Shown here: piece by piece, positions 43,753 through 52,880 of the stretch
Layout of the letters: every line of letters begins with the position of its first letter
Numbering within the stretch: the first letter of the stretch is position 1
Assembly (NCBI RefSeq): GCF_040225985.1
Contig: NZ_JBBPEU010000001.1
Coordinates: 248,001 to 312,000, forward strand
Reading direction: 5' to 3'
Source: Shimia sp040225985
Lineage (GTDB): Bacteria; Pseudomonadota; Alphaproteobacteria; Rhodobacterales; Rhodobacteraceae
DNA length: 64,000 bases
The notes under the pieces: generated by a model
Database searches by the model: none
The model's input: the letters and a program-made list of their open reading frames with translations, nothing else
Told to the model about the DNA's origin: nothing
Program-made: the position numbers and the translations under genes

Positions 43753-45027
43753 GTGTTCGAAGCTGCTTCGCCTGTGCAGGATGATGATGTCGCCACAACT
43801 GGGGCGATCCGGCGTGTTCTTCTTGTCGATGACAGCCGTCTTCAGCGGCGCATTCTTTCTGCGTCGCTCGTGTCTGATGGGTATGAAGTTGTCGAGGCAG
43901 GGTCTGGAGAAGAGGCGCTTGATCTTTGTAAAGAGTATCCACCCGACCTGGTTTTAAGTGACTGGATTATGCCGGGCATGGATGGATTGGAGTTCTGTCA
44001 GGCCTTCCGGCAATTGGAAAGCGACAAATATGGCTACTTCATCCTACTCACTTCCAAGAGCGAAAAGGCCGAGGTCGCCAAGGGATTGGAAGGCGGGGCT
44101 GACGATTTTCTGACCAAACCCGTCAATGCGCATGAATTGCGGGCAAGAATCGGAGCGGGCGAGCGGATCGTACGCATGCAGCGCGAACTGACCGAGAAAA
44201 ACCGCATGATCTCGGACACTCTGGATGAGTTGCAGAGACTGTATGACTCTCTTGATCACGACCTGAAAGAAGCGAAAAAGCTGCAACAATCTCTGGTGCG
44301 TGACAGGTTCAAGGATTTTGGAACCGGTGTTGCCGCGCTTGTCCTGCAATCAAGTGGTCATGTCGGGGGCGATCTTGTGGGGCATTTCCGCATTTCTGAC
44401 AGTCGGATCGGGCTTTATTCGATTGATGTGTCGGGCCATGGCATCAGTTCCGCGTTGATGACGGCGCGTTTGGCGGGGTTTCTGTCTTCGAACTCTCCCG
44501 AGCAGAACGTGGCACTGAGGATGCTTCCCGACGGGCGGCAAGGCTATCACCCGCCCGAACACGTGCTTCAACAGCTCAACCAGATCATCCTAGGCGAAAT
44601 GGAGACGGAGCATTACTTCACGATGCTTTTGGCCATTGTGGATTTGCAAACGGGTGACATTGAAATGACCCAGGCCGGTCATCCTCATCCGGTTGTCCTG
44701 CGCAACGACGGGAGCATTGAAGAGGTCGGTCCCGGCGGATTGCCCGTCGGGCTGATTGATGGGGCAGAGTTCACGCCGTTTTCTGTACGTCTTGATCCGG
44801 GAGACAGGATCCTGATTTTGTCAGATGGCGTTACAGAATGCCCTGATCAGGATGGCAAGATGCTCGGGGAGGATGGGTTGGAACAGCTGCTTCGGCAGCT
44901 GCCGTCCAATGATGTAAACGAAACTCTGAACAGCCTGATTTACAAGCTTGAGTCATTTGCAGGCGGTGCTGGGTTTCCCGATGACGTTTCGGGGATCTTG
45001 TTCGAATTCCGTGGGCCTTGGCTTTAA
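43753..45027 (+). CDS. Response regulator fused to PP2C (SpoIIE-type) phosphatase
   Basis: 424 residues from the GTG at 43753. A receiver domain (about 20-135) has LLVDDS, phosphoacceptor D70 in LSDWIMPGMDG and K122 in TKP. A coiled coil (about 140-185) leads to a PP2C/SpoIIE phosphatase with DVSGHG (225-230), SDGVTE and DDVSG metal sites. Such proteins dephosphorylate anti-anti-sigma factors in partner-switching systems; Rhodobacter capsulatus has a similar protein (RbaY). The STAS and kinase partners are not here. The stop overlaps the Nudix gene by four bases. Confidence 0.88.
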   Translation: MFEAASPVQDDDVATTGAIRRVLLVDDSRLQRRILSASLVSDGYEVVEAGSGEEALDLCKEYPPDLVLSDWIMPGMDGLEFCQAFRQLESDKYGYFILLTSKSEKAEVAKGLEGGADDFLTKPVNAHELRARIGAGERIVRMQRELTEKNRMISDTLDELQRLYDSLDHDLKEAKKLQQSLVRDRFKDFGTGVAALVLQSSGHVGGDLVGHFRISDSRIGLYSIDVSGHGISSALMTARLAGFLSSNSPEQNVALRMLPDGRQGYHPPEHVLQQLNQIILGEMETEHYFTMLLAIVDLQTGDIEMTQAGHPHPVVLRNDGSIEEVGPGGLPVGLIDGAEFTPFSVRLDPGDRILILSDGVTECPDQDGKMLGEDGLEQLLRQLPSNDVNETLNSLIYKLESFAGGAGFPDDVSGILFEFRGPWL

Positions 45028-45461
45028 CGCAGGAATGTTTCAACAAAGTGGCGATCCCCAGAACTCGCCAACAGTCGCGCGGCTTCTGCTGCGGGCATCC
45101 AGACGGCGGTGTGAAGTGGCTCGATCGGCGGCCCTAACCGCCGCGCTGGGCGCGCCAGAAAGATATGGCACAGCTTTTCGGCCCAAAGGTCGTATTCGGG
45201 CATGTAGGTAAACCGCCGATAGGCCCCGATTTTGCGCGCCTGGCAAATGGTCCAACCGGTTTCCTCGTAAACTTCACGGTACAGCGCGATAAGTGGAGAC
45301 TCTCCGGGATCAATGCCGCCCCCGGGCAGTTGAAACTCAGGCTCCGGTTCCGATTGATGGGTCAGCAGCATGTCTGCGCCGTGCAGCAAAATGGCATATG
45401 CACCCGGTCTCAGACTGTAATTTACCTCTGGTTTCGGCGGCATCCCAAAACGACGTATCAT
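45024..45461 (-). CDS. Nudix hydrolase
   Basis: 145 residues from the ATG at 45461 (MIRRFGMPPKPE). The Nudix box is GGGIDPGESPLIALYREVYEETGW, read at residues 47-70 with G, E, R, E, E and E in place. It hydrolyses nucleoside diphosphate derivatives; the substrate is unknown. An in-frame extension to 45545 crosses the hslO promoter and is not needed. Divergent from hslO and convergent with the PP2C gene. Confidence 0.83.
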   Translation of the reverse strand: MIRRFGMPPKPEVNYSLRPGAYAILLHGADMLLTHQSEPEPEFQLPGGGIDPGESPLIALYREVYEETGWTICQARKIGAYRRFTYMPEYDLWAEKLCHIFLARPARRLGPPIEPLHTAVWMPAAEAARLLASSGDRHFVETFLR

Positions 45462-45471
45462 GCGCTGCCCT

Positions 45472-45499
45472 CTTTTTGTTTGGGTTGCTGCCCTTATAT
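45472..45499 (+). promoter_or_regulatory. Heat-shock (sigma-32-like) promoter of hslO
   Basis: CTTT (45472-45475), 17 bases, CTTATAT (45493-45499). The -10 is a perfect fit to CYTATNT and the -35 is one base off CTTG. It places the start about 35 bases before the ATG of hslO, itself a heat-shock gene. Confidence 0.5.
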
Positions 45500-45538
45500 A
45501 GTCGGGATATGGCAAGGGAAGGCCTTTAGGAAAACCCC

Positions 45539-46531
45539 ATGACACTAGGAAACAAAATTGCTTGGGACGACACCGTGTTGCCGTTCCAACTGGACAAATC
45601 TGATATTCGCGGGCGCGTCGCGCGTCTGGACGGTGTGCTGGACGGCGTGCTGAAACAGCATGACTATCCGCCTGCCGTTGAAGCGCTTGTTGCTGAAATG
45701 ACCCTGCTGACCGCTTTGATCGGGCAGTCGATCAAGCTGCGCTGGAAACTGTCGTTGCAGGTCCAGTCGAAAGGGCCGGTGCGCATGATCGCGACCGATT
45801 ACTATGGCCCAACCGAAGAAGGGCAACCCGCCCGCATTCGTGCCTATGCCAGCTTTGACGAAGATCGGCTGACCGACGGTGCGCCCTATGACCAGATAGG
45901 CGAAGGATATTTTGCGATCCTGATGGATCAGGGCAATGACATGACACCCTATCAGGGTATCGCCCCTCTGGCTGGCGCGTCTTTGAAAGAGGCGGCCGAA
46001 ACCTATTTTGCGCAGTCTGAACAACTTGCCACCCGGTTTGCATTGCGGTTTGGCAAGTCCACCGAACCCGGTGTCGCCGAACACTGGCGCGCTGGTGGCA
46101 TTATGTTGCAGCACATGCCCAAGGCATCGCCCCACGTCACCGGAGAAGGTGGCAGTGGCGAAGAGGGGCTCCTGAGCGCCGTGGATGTTCTTGGTGAAGA
46201 CGAGGGCGAGAACTGGAACCGTGCGAATATCCTGCTGGACTCAGTTGAAGATCTCGAGATGATTGGCCCGTCGGTGTCGCCGACTGACTTGTTGATCCGT
46301 CTGTTCCACGAAGAGCAGCCGCGGGTCTACGATGCACAGCCAGTCAAGTTCGGATGTACTTGCTCTGAAGAGCGTGTGCGTCAGAGTCTTTCGATCTATT
46401 CCGCGAAAGATATCGAAACCATGACGACACCCGAAGGCCGAGTGACCGCCGATTGCCAGTTCTGCGGTGCACATTATGACCTTGATCCGGCGACTGTAGG
46501 TTTTGAAGCCAAAGAGGTTGGCAGTGAGTGA
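45539..46531 (+). CDS. hslO: Redox-regulated chaperone Hsp33
   Basis: 330 residues. The C-terminal zinc switch has CTCSEERV and CQFCGAHY, the CxC and CxxC cysteines that form disulfides under oxidative stress and switch on the holdase. The N-terminal fold has TLLTALIGQSIKLRWKL. The C-terminus is longer than that of E. coli Hsp33. It overlaps the following CoA pyrophosphatase gene by eight bases and heads a Nudix-cca-ABC run. Confidence 0.94.
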   Translation: MTLGNKIAWDDTVLPFQLDKSDIRGRVARLDGVLDGVLKQHDYPPAVEALVAEMTLLTALIGQSIKLRWKLSLQVQSKGPVRMIATDYYGPTEEGQPARIRAYASFDEDRLTDGAPYDQIGEGYFAILMDQGNDMTPYQGIAPLAGASLKEAAETYFAQSEQLATRFALRFGKSTEPGVAEHWRAGGIMLQHMPKASPHVTGEGGSGEEGLLSAVDVLGEDEGENWNRANILLDSVEDLEMIGPSVSPTDLLIRLFHEEQPRVYDAQPVKFGCTCSEERVRQSLSIYSAKDIETMTTPEGRVTADCQFCGAHYDLDPATVGFEAKEVGSE

Positions 46532-47120
46532 TCCTTTAGCCCCGCTTCTACGATCTTTGGAGCGCGAAAGCGGGGCGTCTTCGGATTTTGATCTGAACCC
46601 AGATGTGGTTCTGCCAGCTGGCCGCAAACTTCGGCCGGCGGGGGTGCTGGTGCCGATTCAGGTGGTGGCAGATGTTCCGCATGTGATCCTGACCAAACGT
46701 GCCTCGCACCTGAAACACCATCCGGGGCAAATCGCCTTTCCGGGTGGCAAGCAGGATGAGGGTGATGCGGATGTGGTTGCGGCCGCTTTGCGAGAGGCCG
46801 ATGAAGAAATCGGACTACCGCCCGGAATTGTTGAAGTGCTGGGCACGCTCCCGACGCATGAAACCGTGACCAGTTTTATCGTGACACCAGTTGTCGCGCG
46901 GGTAAATGAACCTTTTGAAATCGTGCCAGAGCCGGGTGAGGTGGAAGAGGTTTTCCGCGTACCTCTTGCCCACGTTGCCAACGCTGCACGCTTTTCTGTG
47001 CAGTCCCGTCGTTGGCGCGGCATGCGGCGTCATTATTATACGGTGCCCTTCGGTCCCTATTACATTTGGGGCGCAACCGCGCGAATCCTGAGGGGTCTTG
47101 CCGAAAGGATGGCTCAATGA
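46524..47120 (+). CDS. Nudix CoA pyrophosphatase family protein
   Basis: 198 residues from the GTG at 46524, inside the hslO end. The NudL-type pattern LKHHPGQIAFPGGKQDEGD with the Nudix box AALREADEEIGL is present. Family members cleave coenzyme A to phosphopantetheine and ADP derivatives. The ATG of cca overlaps its TGA. Confidence 0.85.
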   Translation: MSDPLAPLLRSLERESGASSDFDLNPDVVLPAGRKLRPAGVLVPIQVVADVPHVILTKRASHLKHHPGQIAFPGGKQDEGDADVVAAALREADEEIGLPPGIVEVLGTLPTHETVTSFIVTPVVARVNEPFEIVPEPGEVEEVFRVPLAHVANAARFSVQSRRWRGMRRHYYTVPFGPYYIWGATARILRGLAERMAQ

Positions 47121-48271
47121 CAATGGTTTCTGGCGCCTGGTTAGCCAATCCGCAAACGCAGGCTGTTTGTGCGATGCTTACCGACGCCGGCTATCAGGCA
47201 TTGTTTGTAGGCGGTTGTGTGCGAAATGCGCTGATTGGAACGCCAGTCAACGACATAGACATCGCGACCGATGCCTTGCCGGAAACGGTGGTAGACTTGG
47301 CCAGAAAGGCAGGGCTGCATCCTATTCCTACAGGTATTGATCATGGTACGATTACCGTTGTTTCGGATCACATACCCCATGAAATCACAACTTTCCGCAA
47401 GGATGTCGAAACTGATGGGCGTCGCGCTGTCGTCGCCTTTTCATCCGATGTGAACGACGATGCGCATCGGCGTGATTTTACCATGAACGCGATCTATGCG
47501 CATCCCGATGGTACTATTGTTGACCCGTTGAACGGGATGGCCGACCTTGGCGCGCGCCGCGTGCGGTTCATTGATGATGCCGACCTACGCATTCGCGAGG
47601 ACTTCTTGCGAATATTGCGGTTCTTCCGGTTCCACGCATGGTACGGAGATCCTGAGTCAGGCATGGATGCCGACGCCCTTGCTGCCATAGCAGAAAATTG
47701 CGGGGGGTTAGAAACCCTTTCGAAAGAGCGGGTGGGTGCGGAAATGCTCAAGCTTCTAACCGCGCCTGATCCTGCGCCGTCCGTGGCCGTTATGCGTGGC
47801 ACCGGGGTTTTGAACGTTGTATTGCCCGGTGCAGATGATCGGGCGCTGGGCCCATTGGTGTATTGGGAAGAACAGGCCTGCAAAGCCCCCGACGCTATCC
47901 GTCGCCTCTCCGCGCTGGGCGGAACAGAGGTAGATCAAGCTTTGCGGCTTTCGAAAAAGCAGTCAAAGCTGTTGGCATTGCTGTCACAGGCAATCGGTTC
48001 AATGCTTCCCTTGCATGAAGTTGCGTATCGTCACGGCGAAGATGTCGCTTGGTCTGTTGGCCTTTTGCGCGCAGCAGTTCTTGAGATGCCGGTTGATCCA
48101 AAGCTTGAAGAAGACATCGCTTTAGGTGTTATTGCTGTCTTCCCCGTAAGGCCCTCGGATTTGCAGCCAGAGTTACAGGGGCCAGCCTTGGGCGCGCGGT
48201 TGCGACAGCTGGAAAATGAATGGATTGCCTCACGGTTTTCGCTGACGCGGAAGGCTCTTCTGGCTTTGTGA
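47117..48271 (+). CDS. cca: CCA-adding tRNA nucleotidyltransferase
   Basis: 384 residues from the ATG at 47117. LFVGGCVRNALIG and DIDIATDA form the catalytic head (two Asp), followed by FRKDVETDGRRA and RRDFTMNAIY. It builds and repairs the CCA 3' end of tRNAs, which matters for any tRNA gene lacking encoded CCA. It follows the Nudix gene with a four-base overlap. A hairpin lies at its stop. Confidence 0.93.
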   Translation: MTMVSGAWLANPQTQAVCAMLTDAGYQALFVGGCVRNALIGTPVNDIDIATDALPETVVDLARKAGLHPIPTGIDHGTITVVSDHIPHEITTFRKDVETDGRRAVVAFSSDVNDDAHRRDFTMNAIYAHPDGTIVDPLNGMADLGARRVRFIDDADLRIREDFLRILRFFRFHAWYGDPESGMDADALAAIAENCGGLETLSKERVGAEMLKLLTAPDPAPSVAVMRGTGVLNVVLPGADDRALGPLVYWEEQACKAPDAIRRLSALGGTEVDQALRLSKKQSKLLALLSQAIGSMLPLHEVAYRHGEDVAWSVGLLRAAVLEMPVDPKLEEDIALGVIAVFPVRPSDLQPELQGPALGARLRQLENEWIASRFSLTRKALLAL

Positions 48272-48272
48272 T

Positions 48273-48303
48273 GTCGCGGGATTGACTTGTTGGGTCCCGC
48301 GAC
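48273..48303 (+). other. Hairpin after cca
   Basis: GTCGCGGGA pairs perfectly with TCCCGCGAC (nine pairs) around a 13-base loop, starting two bases after the cca stop. No T-run follows, so it is not a standard terminator; an mRNA-stabilising or attenuating role is possible. Confidence 0.35.
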
Positions 48304-48442
48304 CAATGCTCGGCTTACCAATCCAACGGACAACCAGTGTCTTGTGGATGTTGGCCCAAACAAACCGAATGATTCACTATGGCACGTCATTGAAGAATTC
48401 CGTCTTCAATCCATTTTGCCTTTCCGGATATGGAAGCTTCTT

Positions 48443-50284
48443 ATGTTCAAGTATTTTGAAAACCTCGTTGATCCTTATGTTGATTATCCGCGCGCGGATG
48501 TGCCTCCGCAAACCCTGTTTCGGTTCCTGGCTGACTATGCGCGCCCTTTTCGCAAGCTGTTCGTCTGGGCCACGCTGCTTTCGGTTCTGGTCGCCGCCAT
48601 AGAAATTGCCCTGATTGGCTATATGGGCCGGATTGTCGATTTACTGGCCGGCGACCCCGAAACAGTCTGGTCTGCGCATGGCGTCGAACTGATCATGGTG
48701 GCCTTGTTTATCCTCTTCCTGCGCCCAGCGGTTCAGGCAATCGACGTTCTGGTGTTGAACAATGCGATCCTTCCGAATTTTGGCACATTGATCCGATACC
48801 GTGCCCATAATCATGTTCTGCGGCAATCTGTTGGTTGGTTTGAAAACGATTTTGCGGGGCGGATCGCCAACCGGATCATGCAAACCCCTCCCGCGGCCGG
48901 CGAGGCGATTTTCCAAATATTCGATGCGATTGCTTTTTCCATCGCCTATTTCATCGGGGCCGCCATCCTTCTGTCGGACAGCGATCCGAGGCTGGTTCTG
49001 CCGATGTTGGGGTGGGTCTTTCTGTATGGCCTTCTGGTGCGCTGGACGATTTCAAGGGTTGGCCCCGCGTCGCAAAGGGCGTCTGACGCGCGCTCGCAAG
49101 TTACCGGTCGCGTAGTGGACGCCTACACCAATATCCACTCGGTCAAGCTTTTCGCCCATGACAATCGTGAGGTTGAATACGCCAAGGAAGCGGTCGAATA
49201 CGCACGCGAAACGTTTCAGGCCGAGATGCGCATCTACACGGTCATGGATGTGGTCTTGGTCGCCCTGAACGGGTTGTTGATCGTCGCGGTGGTCGGTTGG
49301 GCGGTCTGGCTGTGGATGCTGGGCGAGGCGAGCGTCGGCATCGTTGCTGCAGCCACTGCCCTGACACTGCGTCTGAACGCAATGACAGGTTGGATAATGT
49401 GGGCATTGACCTCGTTTTTCCGCCAACTTGGCGTGGTGGCGGAGGGCATGGAAACGATTGCCCAGCCGATTGATTTGGTAGATGCGCCTGATGCAAAAGA
49501 TCTCGCTCTCACCGAAGGTAAGATCGAGGTTCAATCCCTGTCGCATCACTATGGACGGGGATCCGGCGGACTAGATGCGATATCGATGACCATCCAGCCT
49601 GGGGAAAAGATCGGGCTTGTCGGGCGCTCTGGCGCCGGGAAATCGACATTGGTCAAGTTGTTACTGCGCTTTTACGATGCCGAATCCGGGCGTGTTCTGA
49701 TCGACAGACAGGATATTTCACAGGTGACACAGGACTCCCTAAGAAACTGTATCGGGATGGTTCAGCAGGACAGTGCCCTGTTGCACAGGTCCGTGCGCGA
49801 AAATATTCTTTATGGGCGTCCGGAAGCCAGCGATGAAGACGTGATCGCGGCGGCGAAGAAGGCCGAGGCGCATGAGTTCATCCTTGGGCTGGAGGATGCC
49901 AAGGGCAACCGTGGTTATGACGCGCAAGTTGGTGAGCGCGGCGTAAAACTGTCTGGGGGGCAACGCCAACGTATCACGTTGGCCCGTGTGATTCTCAAGA
50001 ACGCGCCGATCCTGCTTTTGGACGAAGCAACAAGTGCGTTGGATTCCGAAGTCGAGGCCGTGATTCAAGAGACACTCTATGGTATGATGGAAGGCAAGAC
50101 AGTGATAGCCATTGCGCACCGCTTGTCCACGATTTCACGCATGGATCGCATTCTGGTTCTGGACGATGGACACATCGTCGAAGAAGGCACCCATGAGGCA
50201 CTGTTGCAACAGGGCGGTCTCTATGCAGGCTTCTGGGAAAGACAGTCTGGTGGTTTCCTAAACGCGGATGAAGCTGCGGAATAA
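48443..50284 (+). CDS. ABC transporter, exporter-type (fused permease-ATPase)
   Basis: 613 residues from the ATG at 48443. The N-terminal half has five to six membrane helices, and the C-terminal ATPase has GLVGRSGAGKST (near residue 395), LSGGQRQRITLA near 503 and ILLLDEATSALD near 523. It is a half-size exporter of the MsbA/lipid-or-drug group that works as a homodimer. The substrate is not inferable; there is no adjacent signal gene. Confidence 0.88.
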   Translation: MFKYFENLVDPYVDYPRADVPPQTLFRFLADYARPFRKLFVWATLLSVLVAAIEIALIGYMGRIVDLLAGDPETVWSAHGVELIMVALFILFLRPAVQAIDVLVLNNAILPNFGTLIRYRAHNHVLRQSVGWFENDFAGRIANRIMQTPPAAGEAIFQIFDAIAFSIAYFIGAAILLSDSDPRLVLPMLGWVFLYGLLVRWTISRVGPASQRASDARSQVTGRVVDAYTNIHSVKLFAHDNREVEYAKEAVEYARETFQAEMRIYTVMDVVLVALNGLLIVAVVGWAVWLWMLGEASVGIVAAATALTLRLNAMTGWIMWALTSFFRQLGVVAEGMETIAQPIDLVDAPDAKDLALTEGKIEVQSLSHHYGRGSGGLDAISMTIQPGEKIGLVGRSGAGKSTLVKLLLRFYDAESGRVLIDRQDISQVTQDSLRNCIGMVQQDSALLHRSVRENILYGRPEASDEDVIAAAKKAEAHEFILGLEDAKGNRGYDAQVGERGVKLSGGQRQRITLARVILKNAPILLLDEATSALDSEVEAVIQETLYGMMEGKTVIAIAHRLSTISRMDRILVLDDGHIVEEGTHEALLQQGGLYAGFWERQSGGFLNADEAAE

Positions 50285-50323
50285 GGGCTTTTCCAAACGC
50301 CACCTACGCTATATGCGCAGAGT

Positions 50324-51541
50324 ATGACCGAGATTCAGATTGAACGGCTTGGGCATCAGGGCGATGGAATCGCCCAAGGCCCGGTTTTTGCGCCCTTGAC
50401 CCTGCCGGGTGAAACCGTTTCGGGAACCTTGGAGGGCACACGCCTGACAGATGTTCGCATCGTGTCGCCATCCGACGATCGGGTAAAACCCCCGTGCCGG
50501 CATTACAAAAGTTGCGGCGGTTGCCAGCTGCAACATGCCAGTGATGCATTTGTCGCGACCTGGAAGGTTGATGTGGTCAAACAGGCCCTTGCCGCGCAGG
50601 GTCTTGAAGCAGAGTTTCGTCCCATCGTCACGTCACCCCCGAAATCACGCCGCAGGGCGGTTTTTTCGGCGCGCCGCACCAAGAAAGGGGCGTTGGCTGG
50701 TTTCCACGCCCGAGCAAGCGACGTTGTGATTGAAATACCGAATTGTCAGTTACTTCATCCGGATGTGATGCCCGCTTTGGACGTTGCGCGCGCACTGGCC
50801 GAAATCGGAACCAGCCGGAAGGGCGAGATATCAGTGACGGCCACCTTGTCTGAGGGAGGCTTGGACATTGCCGTGTCCGGTGGCAAGCCGCTGGATGGGT
50901 CGTTATTCGACCTTTTGGCGCAGCAGACCGAGCGTTGGAAGCTAGCACGTTTGACATGGGGCGACGAAGTGGTGGCGATGTGCGCACCCGCCACCCAATC
51001 CTTTGGTGCGGCCAAGGTCGTGCCGCCTCCCGGCAGCTTTCTACAAGCGACCCACTCGGGCGAGGCTGCTTTGTTGGCCGCCGTGAAAGAAGCGGTTGGT
51101 GATCAAGGCAAATCTGGCGTTGATCTTTTTGCCGGATGCGGAACCTTTACCTTGCCGCTGGCAGAGGCTGCGCAGATGCACGCGGTTGAGGGCCTTCGCG
51201 ATATGCTGACGGCGTTGGATGCAGGGTGGCGACATGCCGAGGGATTGAAGAAAATCACCACCGAGACCCGTGACTTGTTCCGATACCCGTTGATTGCCGA
51301 AGACCTGAAGTTCGATTTTGCTGTAATTGATCCCCCACGGGCCGGTGCCGAGGCGCAGACCGCAGAGCTGGCCAAGTCAAACATTCCAGTGATTGCTTTC
51401 GTGTCCTGTAATCCAGTGACCTTTGCAAGAGATGCGGTCTGTCTGGTCGGATCGGGCTATCGGCTCGACTGGGTGCAGGTTGTGGATCAGTTCCGCTGGT
51501 CGTCTCATATCGAGCTTGTTGCGCGGTTTTCCGCGGCCTGA
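50324..51541 (+). CDS. Class I RNA m5U methyltransferase (RlmD/TrmA type)
   Basis: 405 residues. C58, C64 and C67 in CRHYKSCGGCQLQ, with another Cys near residue 141, form a 4Fe-4S site as in RlmD. The SAM site is DLFAGCGTFTLPL, the catalytic Cys is in FVSCNPVTFARD near residue 361, and IDPPRAGAEAQ precedes it. A TRAM-like N-terminus is present. It methylates uridine C5 in 23S rRNA or tRNA; the target is unsettled. Confidence 0.88.
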   Translation: MTEIQIERLGHQGDGIAQGPVFAPLTLPGETVSGTLEGTRLTDVRIVSPSDDRVKPPCRHYKSCGGCQLQHASDAFVATWKVDVVKQALAAQGLEAEFRPIVTSPPKSRRRAVFSARRTKKGALAGFHARASDVVIEIPNCQLLHPDVMPALDVARALAEIGTSRKGEISVTATLSEGGLDIAVSGGKPLDGSLFDLLAQQTERWKLARLTWGDEVVAMCAPATQSFGAAKVVPPPGSFLQATHSGEAALLAAVKEAVGDQGKSGVDLFAGCGTFTLPLAEAAQMHAVEGLRDMLTALDAGWRHAEGLKKITTETRDLFRYPLIAEDLKFDFAVIDPPRAGAEAQTAELAKSNIPVIAFVSCNPVTFARDAVCLVGSGYRLDWVQVVDQFRWSSHIELVARFSAA

Positions 51542-51639
51542 CCACCATTCCTCTGTTCACGATTGCGCGAAGCCCCCATCGGCGCTATCCGGCGGCGTGC
51601 TTTGCGTTTATGATATGCGCAAGAAACGAGGAAACGTCG

Positions 51640-52134
51640 ATGCAGTTGATCAAGATTGCGGTGGCATTGCTGCTGGTGATCGGGCTTACGGCCTGTTCAT
51701 CAAAATTCAAGACGTACAACGGCCCCGAAGTGACACGTGTCCTGATCTATAAGGAAAACAGGACGATGTACCTGATGCATCATGACAGCGTCCTGAAAAA
51801 ATATGACGTTGGTTTGGGGTTTGCGCCAGTCGGGCACAAGAAGGTTGAGGGTGACGGAAAGACGCCGGAAGGCAACTATTTCATCGACCGCCGCAATCCC
51901 AACAGCGAATTCCACCTTTCGATTGGCATTTCCTATCCCAATTCTGCCGACCGCGCTTATGCGCATTCTCTGGGCAAAAGTCCGGGTGGAGACATTTTCA
52001 TTCACGGACGCCCAAAGAAATACCAGAATGGCAAGCGTGACTGGACCGCCGGGTGCGTGGCCGTCACGGATAAAGAAATGGAAGATGTCTATGCGATGGT
52101 GCGCAACGGAACCCTGGTGTCGATTTACCCCTAG
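51640..52134 (+). CDS. L,D-transpeptidase lipoprotein
   Basis: 164 residues from the ATG at 51640, with GAGGAAA ahead. A lipobox LTAC (C19) follows the hydrophobic signal. The YkuD domain has FIHGRPKK and DWTAGCVAV, the catalytic Cys near residue 138. Such enzymes cross-link or anchor peptidoglycan or lipoprotein in the periplasm. It converges on the CAP-domain gene with three bases between. Confidence 0.88.
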   Translation: MQLIKIAVALLLVIGLTACSSKFKTYNGPEVTRVLIYKENRTMYLMHHDSVLKKYDVGLGFAPVGHKKVEGDGKTPEGNYFIDRRNPNSEFHLSIGISYPNSADRAYAHSLGKSPGGDIFIHGRPKKYQNGKRDWTAGCVAVTDKEMEDVYAMVRNGTLVSIYP

Positions 52135-52137
52135 GGC

Positions 52138-52713
52138 TTAGCTCTGAACAGGGGCGGTAGTTTGGCCTGCGCTGATCGCGGTCGGGGCCGTGCTTTGTTG
52201 CTGGGGCGCGGCGCTGGGCGTGCCGGTAATCAGCGTCCACCAGATTTTGCCATTCTTTTCCTGGAACCATGCAAAGCCCATTTCCTGAGCGGCTGGATTC
52301 ATCAGCACGGCTTTGGTGTCTTCCTGTTGAAGCCATGCTTCGAGGGTTTGCATCTCGGTTTCATAGGTTTCAGAAATCGTTTCCCCTAGGAAAAGGCCGG
52401 TATAGCCGACGCGTTGAACGCGCTGGATGGGCGATGACCCATCAGACCCAAAGTGCCAAGGGCGATTCTGAATGGACATGTCGCGCGAATGCGTGGCTGC
52501 AGCGGCGTTCAGCTGTGCATTGAACTGCAAGGCCGGGGCGCCAGCGGCACTACGCAGGGCATTGATCGAGTCGAGGACGCGAAATTGCACTTCGGATGTC
52601 CGGTTCGAAGATATCCGGTATTGTTTTGCGCTGTTTGATCCCCCGGTTCCCGAAGAATCACAGCCTGCGACAGCCAAGGTGGCAATCAATGCCAAAGCGA
52701 TAAAGCGCGTCAT
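52138..52713 (-). CDS. CAP (SCP/PR1-like) domain lipoprotein
   Basis: 191 residues. The signal ends in a lipobox VAGC (Cys near residue 18). The CAP domain is weak but visible, with HSRDMSIQNRPWHFGSDG and GETISETYET. Family functions vary; none is established here. It is flanked on both sides by L,D-transpeptidase genes and is convergent with the first. Confidence 0.82.
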   Translation of the reverse strand: MTRFIALALIATLAVAGCDSSGTGGSNSAKQYRISSNRTSEVQFRVLDSINALRSAAGAPALQFNAQLNAAAATHSRDMSIQNRPWHFGSDGSSPIQRVQRVGYTGLFLGETISETYETEMQTLEAWLQQEDTKAVLMNPAAQEMGFAWFQEKNGKIWWTLITGTPSAAPQQQSTAPTAISAGQTTAPVQS

Positions 52714-52880
52714 AGTCTTTCCGTCCGTCGTATTACCGACAGACCTCTAACCTGCGTCACGTTGCTTTGAAAACCCACATCAGCGTGAGATTGCCAAATG
52801 ACGGGTGTTTGATTTGCGACTGAGACATTCCGGCAATAATATATCGTTCAATCCGAAAACAGGTTGTTCCGAGGACTGAC

